Shown in pieces: positions 48,469 to 58,065 of a DNA stretch of 64,000 nt. Numbering within the stretch: the first letter of the stretch is position 1; each line of letters starts with the position of its first letter. This DNA is from Bdellovibrionia bacterium (GTDB lineage: Bacteria > Bdellovibrionota > Bdellovibrionia > Bdellovibrionales > JAGQZY01), in assembly GCA_030424715.1 (NCBI GenBank), contig JAUHWH010000008.1:62001-126000 (forward strand). Reading direction: 5' to 3'. The notes below the pieces were generated by a model. The model saw only the letters and a program-made list of their open reading frames with translations. It searched no databases and was not told the DNA's origin. A program made the position numbers and the translations under genes.

Positions 48469-49512
48469 CTAGCGAACGCTGACGGGTTGCTCTCTCAGCA
48501 AGGCCAACACCTGTTGCTGGCGCGCGATCAACTCATCGATGGCGCTGGGACTGAGCTCTCCTTGCAAAACTTTACGAATCAGCCCCGGGGTTGTGGCTTT
48601 AAGGTTTCCATGGAATGCCAGGCTCACCTGACTAAGATTTAGGTCCCTGGCCGCCGGCTGACTGCCTGGCCGCTGATTGAAGTGAAAAAAAGAACCATTC
48701 TCAATAGCCCAAACCCCGCTGGTGTTCACAACTCGAGTGTCCTGCCCGCGCTTCCCATTGTGAATGATATAATCAAACACCGAAAGATCGGCGAGGCTTC
48801 GCATCAAGCCCTCCTGCCCCGTGGGAACCGACGCTTCATCAAGGCGTGCGCCTTCAACGAAGACCTGTAAAGTCCCCGCAACACCATTCAATGAGCGACG
48901 CAACGTCATCGGCACTAGGTTTAAGCCGAACAGGCGCGAAAGTTTAGACGCAGCCACCTCAGCTCCAGGGTTGATAAGAGGAGCCCCCTCCCCCGCCTTC
49001 TGAACACCTTGCTCGTGGCGATAGTCGGGCTTGAAGATGGCTCTGACTCCAGAATCAAATTCCACGAGAAAAACTTCGGCACCATCTGAGTCGCGCAGGC
49101 CCTTTGGATAACCTTCTTTAAGAGGAGCTCGTTCCAAGGTTTTACGAAGCACGCGATTGATGAAGAATTGCAAATCAAACAAGCCTTTGTCTCCAGCCAG
49201 GCGCGCCGCCTCTGGCCACTGGCGACTCTCAACAGCTTTATGAATGTCATATTGGAAGCCCTGACTGGTCTGAGCTTTTAACGAAATAATCTCACCCTCA
49301 AGAAAAAAGCGGTCTTTGAACACCTGGGAACAAAAGGACTGAGCGAACGTATTTGGAGTGAACAATCCCAACCCAAGCAGCAAACTAAAGAGCAATATCC
49401 CTCTCCTGAACCCGACCCCCTTCTTTTCCGTGAAAGACCGGCAAGTTTCGTGAGGAAGATCGCCCTGATTTCTTTTACACTTTCCAAGAAAAACTAACAT
49501 CTCTGGTATCAT
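48469..49512 (-). CDS. Secreted PI3/4K-, HipA-, Fam20-like kinase-fold protein (divergent or pseudo-kinase); start uncertain
   Basis: Hydrophobic signal GILLFSLLLGLGLFTPNTFAQ; GVRAIFKPDYRHEQG, NPGAEVAASKLSRLFGLNLVPMTL, LSVFDYIIHNGKRGQDTRVVNTSGVWAIENGSFFHF. Confidence 0.62.
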   Translation of the reverse strand: MIPEMLVFLGKCKRNQGDLPHETCRSFTEKKGVGFRRGILLFSLLLGLGLFTPNTFAQSFCSQVFKDRFFLEGEIISLKAQTSQGFQYDIHKAVESRQWPEAARLAGDKGLFDLQFFINRVLRKTLERAPLKEGYPKGLRDSDGAEVFLVEFDSGVRAIFKPDYRHEQGVQKAGEGAPLINPGAEVAASKLSRLFGLNLVPMTLRRSLNGVAGTLQVFVEGARLDEASVPTGQEGLMRSLADLSVFDYIIHNGKRGQDTRVVNTSGVWAIENGSFFHFNQRPGSQPAARDLNLSQVSLAFHGNLKATTPGLIRKVLQGELSPSAIDELIARQQQVLALLREQPVSVR

Positions 49513-49596
49513 ACAACGCCTTGACCAGTTTGGCGGCTACAAGTCTGAAGACTATAGAATTTACAGAAGATCAAAGAGTCGCTGGCTAAGATTTAA

Positions 49597-50106
49597 TCAG
49601 TTGCCGGGGCCTCTGATAACAATCGCCGGGATACCAGCAACGGTAGTGCCAGCCGGCACGCCCTTTGTCACCACAGAGTTGGCTCCCACTCGCACACCGT
49701 CACCCAAGGCCACGGGTCCTAAAATTTTGGCTCCGGCACCGACCATCACCCCGTGCCCTAAGGTGGGATGTCGTTTTTCTTGGCTAATACTGACGCCACC
49801 GAGAGTCACTCCGTGATAGACGACACAATCGTCGCCAACCTCTGCGGTCTCTCCGATAACAACTCCCGCTCCGTGATCGATCACAAAACGTTTGCCAATT
49901 TGAGCCCCCGGATGAATCTCGATGAGAGTTAACACACGTGAAACTTCAGACACCAGTCGCGCCAAGAAAAACAGCTTCATTTTGTAGAGAAGGTGAGCCC
50001 CCCGGTGAAAAAACATGGCTCTTGGGCCGGGGTAGAGGAGGATCACTTCTAACAACGATCGTGCCGCTGGGTCATAATTTTTGTAGGCTTTTAAAAAGTC
50101 GATCAT
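49597..50106 (-). CDS. cysE: Serine O-acetyltransferase
   Basis: [64 protein letters not shown] hexapeptide repeats. Confidence 0.94.
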   Translation of the reverse strand: MIDFLKAYKNYDPAARSLLEVILLYPGPRAMFFHRGAHLLYKMKLFFLARLVSEVSRVLTLIEIHPGAQIGKRFVIDHGAGVVIGETAEVGDDCVVYHGVTLGGVSISQEKRHPTLGHGVMVGAGAKILGPVALGDGVRVGANSVVTKGVPAGTTVAGIPAIVIRGPGN

Positions 50107-51071
50107 TCTTCAGTTTTCTTAAAATTGTCTTTAAAGAAATGTCTCCCGTACAGTTGATTAAAAGACGTCCATAGTTCATCCCCAGAATTGTCTTGATTCA
50201 TAAACTGGGTGATGGAATCGATCTTGCTGTCCAAGTCATCGATCATCCAAACCACGTAGGCTTCTAAAAGCATTGGAACTTTTGGAGACCCGTACTCAAG
50301 ACGGCCATGATGACTCAACACAATATGCTTAAGGATGACGATTTGCTCTTCTGGGAAGCCCAGGATTTGAGAAGCTTTGCGCTCGACAAGTTCGGCAGAC
50401 ATCACAAGATGCCCCACAAGCCTCCCCTTGTCAGTGTAACGGATGCCCTTGTTGGTCCACTCCAGCTCCCAAATTTTACCGATGTCGTGAAAGATGGCAC
50501 CAAACAATAAAAGGTCAAAATTCATATGGGTGTATTGCTGGCTAACGAACACCATTAGCTTACTGATGGACAAAATATGCTCAATAAGACCACCCACTTT
50601 AACATGATGGATAGACTTCGCGGCGGGAGATGACAAAAGCTTTTCTTTTATTTGTGGATCATTCAGTGTGCTTAGCAATAGCTGTTTAATATGGGGAGAC
50701 TTTACAGACTCCACGATTTGCAACAGCTCTTGCAACACTTCTTCAGGGGCGCGACCAATCTCTCCGACATAGTCTTCAAAGTTCACTTTTTGATCTTTGA
50801 TGGGATCAATTTTGTGGATCACTATTTGCTTTTTATTTTGGAAAAGCTGAACCATCCCCTTCACGATGACGATGTCCCCTGATTGGAAAGAATTGTTCAT
50901 TCTCTCGATGTTGTCCCAGATTTTGGCGTCCACACTGCCACTTCGGTCGCTCAGATGAAGGGAAATGTACTGGTTGCCTTTTTTGTCCGTTAGCAAAACT
51001 TTATTTTTGGCTAAAAACGTGGAGTGCAGGCTCTGTTTTTCTTTGAGATCAGTGACAAATAGTTTTTCCAT
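50103..51071 (-). CDS. OB-fold + HD-domain 3'-5' exoribonuclease, YhaM-like
   Basis: OB-fold [61 protein letters not shown]. Confidence 0.87.
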   Translation of the reverse strand: MEKLFVTDLKEKQSLHSTFLAKNKVLLTDKKGNQYISLHLSDRSGSVDAKIWDNIERMNNSFQSGDIVIVKGMVQLFQNKKQIVIHKIDPIKDQKVNFEDYVGEIGRAPEEVLQELLQIVESVKSPHIKQLLLSTLNDPQIKEKLLSSPAAKSIHHVKVGGLIEHILSISKLMVFVSQQYTHMNFDLLLFGAIFHDIGKIWELEWTNKGIRYTDKGRLVGHLVMSAELVERKASQILGFPEEQIVILKHIVLSHHGRLEYGSPKVPMLLEAYVVWMIDDLDSKIDSITQFMNQDNSGDELWTSFNQLYGRHFFKDNFKKTEE

Positions 51072-51077
51072 TGAATC

Positions 51078-51767
51078 CTATGACTTTTTGCAATTGAAAT
51101 TGGGGTAGCGTGAGTCTTTCAAGCGAATATAGCCCAAGAACAAGCGCTCATCAACCAACTGAAAAAAGATGAAGGTTCCTGCCATCAGATGTAAATAATG
51201 ACGCCGAGACGAGGTGACGCGCAACCCAGCGTCACCCACAAATTCATCCATCTTTTCAGAGAGATCATATATTTGCCCACAGCCGTTGCCCCAGGAGTCC
51301 CCGTTGACGGTCTTACCAGGTGAGTCACTGACGTAGAGTAAATGATAAAGTCCCTCATGTTTGAACTGGGGGGAGAAACGCATTTTGAAGCGACCACGCC
51401 CCACCACATAATCAAAGAGATCGACGGCGCCGCCGCCTTCGACAAAGAGTAATCGGTGATTCTTGCGATCTTTCAGCACCAAATGATCTTCTGAAAAAAG
51501 CTCATACTGAATGGCTATGGGCAGTAACGAGAAATCTTCGATGATGGTTTCTTTGACACCATCTTTTCGAAGGACGTCCTTGACCACTTCCCAGAGCTTC
51601 CGAGGCACTTGGATGTTTTGGTAGTTAAAAGGCATCTGTTGAAAAACCCAGCGAGATTCTTCGGCAGCCTCTTCTTCGCTCTCCATCTCTTGAGCCAAGA
51701 CAGGGCTTTGAAAAAGCATTACAATAAGAAGAACGAAAACAGCTTTTGTTTTTAACATGGCATTCAT
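51078..51767 (-). CDS. Secreted hypothetical protein
   Basis: Signal peptide MNAMLKTKAVFVLLIVMLFQSPVLAQE; embedded in operon. Confidence 0.7.
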   Translation of the reverse strand: MNAMLKTKAVFVLLIVMLFQSPVLAQEMESEEEAAEESRWVFQQMPFNYQNIQVPRKLWEVVKDVLRKDGVKETIIEDFSLLPIAIQYELFSEDHLVLKDRKNHRLLFVEGGGAVDLFDYVVGRGRFKMRFSPQFKHEGLYHLLYVSDSPGKTVNGDSWGNGCGQIYDLSEKMDEFVGDAGLRVTSSRRHYLHLMAGTFIFFQLVDERLFLGYIRLKDSRYPNFNCKKS

Positions 51768-51786
51768 AAGATGACCCTTCTCCTAC

Positions 51787-53514
51787 TTAAAAATTTCTTC
51801 TGAGTTTCAACAAGGGAGCGAAGTTGGGAGATATTCCCAACCCAAGGTGCACGGACCGTTGACTGCTCCCACGGTCTTTCTCGTACATAAGCTCGCTGTT
51901 CCCCCAGTGAGAGTACAACAAAGATATTCTTTTTGCATGCTTCCCTCTGAAAATGGCTTGGGCACAGTTCAAATCAGACGCGATAAGACACCCTCGCAAG
52001 ATGGTTTCAACCATGGGCTGCTTCTGGTCCACCTGGTCGACGAAACCCAGGGCATTTTTAGCTTGAGAGACGTCATTGAGCTTCAGCAAGGTCGAGGCAT
52101 ATAGGGCCTGTAAAACACCATCATCATTTTTTTGCGACAATAGATTTTCAAAAATCTTTTTCGCATCTAAAGTTCGTCCAACTTTCAACAAACAAAAACC
52201 ATCGAGCATCTTTTGACTGTACTCCGTTAGCTTGCTGTTTAGCTTTTTACAGAGTGGGTAGTAGTCCACCCAATTGAAACTTTGAAAATCGATCAGCGTA
52301 TCGTGAACATGCAATCGCGTCAGTTCGAAGTCGACTCGTAAAAAATTATTCACCATGACCGTGATATTCTCCGCCGGCCCACCCAACTGGGCATTAATGA
52401 CAGCCACGAGAAAGAGAACTTCCTGGCGAAAATCAGAAAATTTTTGTGCGTATTGATCGGTGACGGACAAAGCTTCTTTCAATACTTTCTCGTTGTTTTG
52501 ATTCAAGCCTTGTTCGCTCAAGGAGCGAACATAAAAGTAATGAGCCACAGCTTCATCAGGATGCTCGGAAACCACCTGGCGCATTAAGGCCACCGCCTCA
52601 TCATACTTTTTTAGCTTCATGAGAACCTGAGCCTTATTCAAACGTGCTGGAAGAAACTGATCATCCGATTGCAGAGCAGAGTCGTAAGACACAAGGGCTT
52701 CGGCATAGCGTTGCCTATAGGCAAAGGACAGGCCAATGATGTTTTGGGCCATTTTTTTGACTGACTTATGCCGAGTGGTAGCGACGAGTTTCTCTAAGCT
52801 AACCTGGGCCTGGTCGAACTGACCATCGAACTGAATGGATAGGGGCGACATTTCAAGCAACAGGTTGGGGTCCGTTGGTGAAATGTTCGAGGCTGTCGTG
52901 AAGTTTTGCAGAGCCTTTTGATACTCCCCGACCTTCAAAGCATCGAGTGCCACGTCGGTGAGTTGATCATAAGCCGATATCTTCTGCTCAATCATTCGTT
53001 TTTGTTTGAACTCCAAAACCAAGTATGAGGCACCGCCAATGACGAGGACCAAAAACGAAATAAAAAAGGTGGATGAAAAACGACTTTTCTTGCGGCTCAG
53101 AGGCAAGCCCCGCTCTTGCGGCAAAAATCCTCCACGCTGAGTTCTGTCGCCGGGATACTCTGGTAACGAAGGTTGCGGGCGCCCTAAGGAGTCGTCACCT
53201 CCGGATTCACTATCACTGTCGGCTTGCCCCACAGAGACCGTTTGGGTGCGAGTCAGCTCTTGGGTCTTGGTCCCAAGATCGAGAGTTCCGGTCATTGTTT
53301 CTTCACGCTGTTGGTAAGTGGTGGCCTTTAGCTTTTCAATAGCCGCTGCAAACAACGAATGATCTTTTATCGGGCGCCACCGCTCGAGAGGCCCCTTTAT
53401 TTCATCTAGGAGATGAACCTCACCATTGAATATGTTCTCGACGACCGTGTCGAACTCGTAGGGCCCGAGAATGGAATCACTGGATTTTACTAACCATTTT
53501 TTTTCCTTAATCAT
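51787..53514 (-). CDS. GYF_2-like domain + TM + TPR protein
   Basis: KKWLVKSSDSILGPYEFDTVVENIF; TM FFISFLVLVIGGASYLVLEF; TPR repeats. Confidence 0.78.
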   Translation of the reverse strand: MIKEKKWLVKSSDSILGPYEFDTVVENIFNGEVHLLDEIKGPLERWRPIKDHSLFAAAIEKLKATTYQQREETMTGTLDLGTKTQELTRTQTVSVGQADSDSESGGDDSLGRPQPSLPEYPGDRTQRGGFLPQERGLPLSRKKSRFSSTFFISFLVLVIGGASYLVLEFKQKRMIEQKISAYDQLTDVALDALKVGEYQKALQNFTTASNISPTDPNLLLEMSPLSIQFDGQFDQAQVSLEKLVATTRHKSVKKMAQNIIGLSFAYRQRYAEALVSYDSALQSDDQFLPARLNKAQVLMKLKKYDEAVALMRQVVSEHPDEAVAHYFYVRSLSEQGLNQNNEKVLKEALSVTDQYAQKFSDFRQEVLFLVAVINAQLGGPAENITVMVNNFLRVDFELTRLHVHDTLIDFQSFNWVDYYPLCKKLNSKLTEYSQKMLDGFCLLKVGRTLDAKKIFENLLSQKNDDGVLQALYASTLLKLNDVSQAKNALGFVDQVDQKQPMVETILRGCLIASDLNCAQAIFRGKHAKRISLLYSHWGNSELMYEKDRGSSQRSVHLGLGISPNFAPLLKLRRNF

Positions 53515-53526
53515 GCCCTACCTTTG

Positions 53527-55035
53527 CTAATGTCGAAAATGACGAGTCCCCGTAAACACCATGGGAATACCTAGCTCTTTGGCCTTCGCAATCACAGCGT
53601 CATCTTTTATCGAGCCCCCAGGCTGAATGATTGCTTTTACTCCGTGTTGTGCCGCCAGCTCAATAGAGTCGGGAAAGGGAAAAAAAGCGTCACTCGCTAG
53701 AAACTTATCAGACTGTTCTGGATGAAATTTAGCCGCTCTTCCGAAAGCTTGTTCCACGGCGTCCACCCGGTTCACCTGCCCCATGCCAAGGCCTAAGGTT
53801 TGATCGACTCCCGTAACGGCAATCGCATTACTCTTTAAACAGGCACAGACTCGCCAAGCGAAACTCAGAGCCTTCCAGTCGACAGGAGACAGTTCTCCAG
53901 AAACCAATTTCCAGTTATCGGAGTGACCGGCCACGCGATCCTGATCTTGCGTCAAATAACCGCCCAGCACTGTTCGAAACTGAGTCTCAGTATGCAAGGA
54001 CTCCTGTAATAGGTTTGGCCAAATCAAAACCCGCAAATTCTTTTTTGCCGCCAAAAGCTCTTTGGCTTCGGGACTGATACTTGGTGCAACGATACACTCT
54101 AGAAATAAAGCACTCAGCTGTCTGGCGCAGGCGCCATCGATTTCACGGTTGAGAGCAATGATCCCCCCAAAAACACTCACAGGGTCCGCCTTTAGAGACT
54201 TCTCCAGGGCTGAGGCGATTGTGGCATCGCTGGCAACACCACAGGGATTGTTGTGCTTTACCGAGATCACTGTGATCTCATCTTGAAACTGCCGAAGGGC
54301 CTGTACGGCTGCGTCGAGGTCTAATAGGTTATTGTAAGACAACTCTTTACCCTGCAAAATTTCAGCCTCATGCAAGCCCTGCCCCTCGCCCTTGAACCAA
54401 GCGGCACTTTGACTGGGGTTCTCACCATAACGCAGAGTTTTGTGCAAAGTCCCGTGCAACCCATGGGTTGTTGAGTCCATTAAATAGTCGGCAATATGTC
54501 GGTCATAGTCGCTGACATGGTCAAACACCTTGGCGGCTAATTTTTTTCGACTCTGGTGATCGATCTCTTTGGTTTTTTGCACCCACTGATAATCCTCGGG
54601 GTCACAAACCACGGTGACACTATCAAAGTTTTTTGCAGAGGCTCTTAGCAAAGTGGGACCACCGATATCGACCAGCTCAACCATCTCGGATTCCGAGTGA
54701 TCTTTCTTCAGCCCCTCTTTGAAGGGATAGAGATTGACGACAACAAGATCAAAGGCCTCGAGGCCGTATTCACGCAACAAGGCTTGATCCTCTGGATTGT
54801 CGGCCCGCTGTAAAATGGGCATATGGATGTTGGGATGAAGGGTTTTTACCCGCCCCCCCATCACTTCAGGGAACCCGGTCTGATCTTTGACACGAACGAC
54901 CTGAAAGCCCCTTTCCTCTAGGTAGGAGGCCGTTCCTCCCGATGAGACAATACGCATGCCCTGATTCGCATAGGGACGCAAAAATTCTTCTAAACCGACT
55001 TTGTTGGAGACACTGACAAGGGCATTTTTAAACAT
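53527..55035 (-). CDS. purH: Bifunctional AICAR transformylase / IMP cyclohydrolase
   Basis: ALVSVSNKVGLEEFLR, TGFPEVMGGRVKTLHPNIH, LRYGENPSQSAAWF, VKHNNPCGVA, FFPFPDSIELAAQHGVKAIIQPGGSIKDD. Confidence 0.96.
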   Translation of the reverse strand: MFKNALVSVSNKVGLEEFLRPYANQGMRIVSSGGTASYLEERGFQVVRVKDQTGFPEVMGGRVKTLHPNIHMPILQRADNPEDQALLREYGLEAFDLVVVNLYPFKEGLKKDHSESEMVELVDIGGPTLLRASAKNFDSVTVVCDPEDYQWVQKTKEIDHQSRKKLAAKVFDHVSDYDRHIADYLMDSTTHGLHGTLHKTLRYGENPSQSAAWFKGEGQGLHEAEILQGKELSYNNLLDLDAAVQALRQFQDEITVISVKHNNPCGVASDATIASALEKSLKADPVSVFGGIIALNREIDGACARQLSALFLECIVAPSISPEAKELLAAKKNLRVLIWPNLLQESLHTETQFRTVLGGYLTQDQDRVAGHSDNWKLVSGELSPVDWKALSFAWRVCACLKSNAIAVTGVDQTLGLGMGQVNRVDAVEQAFGRAAKFHPEQSDKFLASDAFFPFPDSIELAAQHGVKAIIQPGGSIKDDAVIAKAKELGIPMVFTGTRHFRH

Positions 55036-55045
55036 GGGCTCTTCC

Positions 55046-56422
55046 TTAGAAATTAATTCGCGATAGGAGCACTTTTATATCGTCGTTGGTCAGGAAGAGT
55101 CCAGCCCCAATAAAACTTGACGCATTATCATTCCCATTGGCGAAAATATACTGTTGGCCACCCACCACGTACATGCCCTTAAAAAAGCTGTAACGGAGGT
55201 AAGCTCGCACATTGGGCGTGTCAAAATCAAAGGCGTCGAAGGAGAAGCGCATTTGGTTTCGGTAAAAATTGTACTCCAGACCGACACCACCACGACTCTC
55301 CATCATGCCGCCCTTGATCGTCCAATTGTAAAACTTTTTACCGAAGAGGGCGGTTAACCGAAGTTGAAAATCATTCGCGGTTTCTTGCACCGTCACAGTG
55401 GGCTGCCCACCATCAACGACATTGGTCTGAGTTTGACGAGTGATCACTCCGTCAGGTGACGTGATTCCAGCCACTTCATAAAAGCGATCCAGCCCCGGTT
55501 GAATCCGAATTCCTATGTAGGACCGAACGCCATCACCGTTGGTTAAAACGTGAGAGTAGTAGTCAAAGCTCGTTTGAATTTTAGAACCGGCATCGATAAA
55601 ACTATTAATCCCAGCGATGGCGGTGTTGAGTTCTTCCACCGTCTCTTCATCGTTAACCAAGCGACCGATCGTTCCTTCACCGCGATTGATTTTGCCTGAA
55701 ATATCATCAATATTGCCGAGCGCACTTTCTAAGCGCATCATCGAGCTGTTGAAACGAGCCTGAAAGCCCTCTTGGCTCTCATCATTGATCAGGTCGTCGA
55801 GCGTGCCAGTGACATTGTTGAGGTGGTCAATCAACTCGGCCACTTCGTCTTTTTTACTGCCAACCAGCTGAGAAAGATCGTTGGTCAAGGTCTCGATATT
55901 TTTAACAATTTTCCCGATGGGTTTGGCATCATCGCCTTCGGTGGCGTCGCGAATATTATTCACAACTTCACCCAGTGACTTGGTGATTTTACTGACTTCC
56001 GTCACCAATCGATCAATCGAGGCATTGTCATCAACCACGATAATTTGTTCGCGATCTTTTAAGACGGGATCGTTCATGGAACCAGGAATAATTTCGACAT
56101 GCTTGTCGCCCAAAATCCCGTTGGCTCGGATCTCAATTTTTGCCGATTGTGTGATGACCACGTCTGGTCGGATGGCCATTTCGACAATGGCTTTGCCTTG
56201 GCTCAACTTAATGTCCTCGATCATGCCCACTCGAATACCGGCAACATTCACAGGGCTCTTTTTGATCAGCCCCCCGGCATTTTCAATTTCAAACCAGACT
56301 CTTTTGGTGCCACCCATAAAATTCGGGCTCTCGGAAACTCGCATCGACATGACTCCGACTAATGTCGCAACCACGATAACCATCAAGCCCACTTTAAATT
56401 CGGGTGTTCCCAATAAATTCAT
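55046..56422 (-). CDS. mlaD: MlaD/MCE-domain protein with long C-terminal extension resembling an outer-membrane beta-barrel
   Basis: N-terminal TM plus MCE (FEIENAGGLIKKSPVNVAGIRVGMIEDIKL), helical linker, then barrel-like strands ending DIKVLLSRINF*. Confidence 0.85.
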   Translation of the reverse strand: MNLLGTPEFKVGLMVIVVATLVGVMSMRVSESPNFMGGTKRVWFEIENAGGLIKKSPVNVAGIRVGMIEDIKLSQGKAIVEMAIRPDVVITQSAKIEIRANGILGDKHVEIIPGSMNDPVLKDREQIIVVDDNASIDRLVTEVSKITKSLGEVVNNIRDATEGDDAKPIGKIVKNIETLTNDLSQLVGSKKDEVAELIDHLNNVTGTLDDLINDESQEGFQARFNSSMMRLESALGNIDDISGKINRGEGTIGRLVNDEETVEELNTAIAGINSFIDAGSKIQTSFDYYSHVLTNGDGVRSYIGIRIQPGLDRFYEVAGITSPDGVITRQTQTNVVDGGQPTVTVQETANDFQLRLTALFGKKFYNWTIKGGMMESRGGVGLEYNFYRNQMRFSFDAFDFDTPNVRAYLRYSFFKGMYVVGGQQYIFANGNDNASSFIGAGLFLTNDDIKVLLSRINF

Positions 56423-57180
56423 TTCTTATTCACTCCTTTAGAAACAAAACGAGCCACTAAAGGGTTATCGGATTCCAGAAAAACTTTTGGAGGGCCATGG
56501 AGTAAAACTTTGCCGCTGTCTAACATTGCTACATAATCTCCGATGCGAAAAGCTGCGTGTAAGTCATGGGACACCACCAATGACGCAGTGTCCTCTTTAT
56601 GATTATGCGTGCTCAAGATCAGATTATCCACCATTTCCGTTAAAATGGGATCAAGGCCAGTCGTTGGTTCGTCATAAATCAGAATATCTGGATCAAGGGC
56701 GAGGGCTCGCGCCAGGCCACAGCGCTTTCTCATCCCACCTGAAACCTCACCAGGCAATTTGTTGTAGTGCTTCTCATCGAGCCCGGACTGCTTTAGTTTT
56801 TCAAAAGCCATCTCTTTAATCTGAGACTTTGATAGGTCTTTGCGATGCTCTTTTAAGGGGAACTGCACATTCTCTAAAACCGTCATATCATCGAACAAAG
56901 CCGCGTACTGAAAGAGGACCCCAAAGTGCTTACGCATTTTGATGGTCTCTTCGTCTCCCATACTGGCGATGTCCTTGCCCAAAACCTTTATTTGCCCCGA
57001 AGTTGGCTTCAAAAGACCTAATATGTGTTTTAAAAGAACACTTTTGCCCGTCCCACTAAAGCCAATGATGACAGTGATTTTACCTTTGGGCACCTTCAGG
57101 TTGATCCCGTTTAGAACATAGTCGCCTTCAGAGAAAGACTTTTTAACATCAATTATTTCAATCGCATTTTCTTGGGCCAT
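56419..57180 (-). CDS. mlaF: MlaF-type ABC transporter ATP-binding protein
   Basis: GFSGTGKSVLLKHILGLLKPTSG, LPGEVSGGMRKRCGLARALALDPDILIYDEPTTGLDP. Confidence 0.95.
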   Translation of the reverse strand: MAQENAIEIIDVKKSFSEGDYVLNGINLKVPKGKITVIIGFSGTGKSVLLKHILGLLKPTSGQIKVLGKDIASMGDEETIKMRKHFGVLFQYAALFDDMTVLENVQFPLKEHRKDLSKSQIKEMAFEKLKQSGLDEKHYNKLPGEVSGGMRKRCGLARALALDPDILIYDEPTTGLDPILTEMVDNLILSTHNHKEDTASLVVSHDLHAAFRIGDYVAMLDSGKVLLHGPPKVFLESDNPLVARFVSKGVNKK

Positions 57181-57204
57181 GACTGTCTCTGCTGAAAATT
57201 AAGG

Positions 57205-58065
57205 TTAGGCTGTCCACTTGTAATAAACTTCAATCAAATTCATTAAAAAGAAATCCAAAATAATGATCATCACCATACTGAGAACAACTCCTCGGTTGGT
57301 GGCATCCCCCACTCCACGAGCTCCTCCCTTGGTGTTAAAGCCCCGGTAGGTGCATATCAATGAAAAGACCGCTCCAAAAACAGCGCCCTTGATAAGACCC
57401 TCGTTAATATGAGCGGGGTTCAACCACAAGGCTGTCTTGTCCCAGAAGATGGCTTCGTCCATTTCAAGAACACGGATGCAAAGAAAATAAGAGCCGATCA
57501 TCGCCACAAAATCAAAGACACCTGTGAGCAACGGCAAGGCGATGATCGAAGCCCAGATACGAGGAGCCACCAGATATTCTTGGGGCTCAACCCCCATCAC
57601 TTCAAGAGCGTCGATCTGTTCACTCACTCGCATCGACCCAAGGTTGGCAGCCATCGCCCCACCGGCGCGGGCCGACACAATCAAGCCGGTAAGAACCGGT
57701 CCCAATTCTCGAGCAATCCCCATGGCGACGATAGGGCCTGTCAGACTCGTGGCATTCACCATCTTAAAGCCGAGGTAGACCTGAAAAGACAAAGCCATCC
57801 CGGTGAATGTTCCCGTTAGAACAACAATAAAAATCGATTTGTTGCCGATGAATTCCATTTGCTGCACAAACTCTTTAAACCGGTAGGGTTTTGAAAAAAA
57901 AGTTTTAAGAGAGTAGGCACCAAAAGAAAAAACGTCTCCGACTTCATAGATAAACCCTTCGAAGGTTTGCCATAAGGTGAGAAAGGCCAAATCGATATAA
58001 TGATTTACTTTTTGTCGAATCTGCTCAACCACTGCAAACCCCGTAGTCGCGTGGGACTCTCTCAC
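57205..58065 (-). CDS. mlaE: MlaE-type ABC transporter permease (start possibly GTG at 58032)
   Basis: VVLTGTFTGMALSFQVYLGF, ELGPVLTGLIVSARAGGAMAANLGSMRVSEQIDALEVMGVEPQEYLVAPR. Confidence 0.95.
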   Translation of the reverse strand: MRESHATTGFAVVEQIRQKVNHYIDLAFLTLWQTFEGFIYEVGDVFSFGAYSLKTFFSKPYRFKEFVQQMEFIGNKSIFIVVLTGTFTGMALSFQVYLGFKMVNATSLTGPIVAMGIARELGPVLTGLIVSARAGGAMAANLGSMRVSEQIDALEVMGVEPQEYLVAPRIWASIIALPLLTGVFDFVAMIGSYFLCIRVLEMDEAIFWDKTALWLNPAHINEGLIKGAVFGAVFSLICTYRGFNTKGGARGVGDATNRGVVLSMVMIIILDFFLMNLIEVYYKWTA

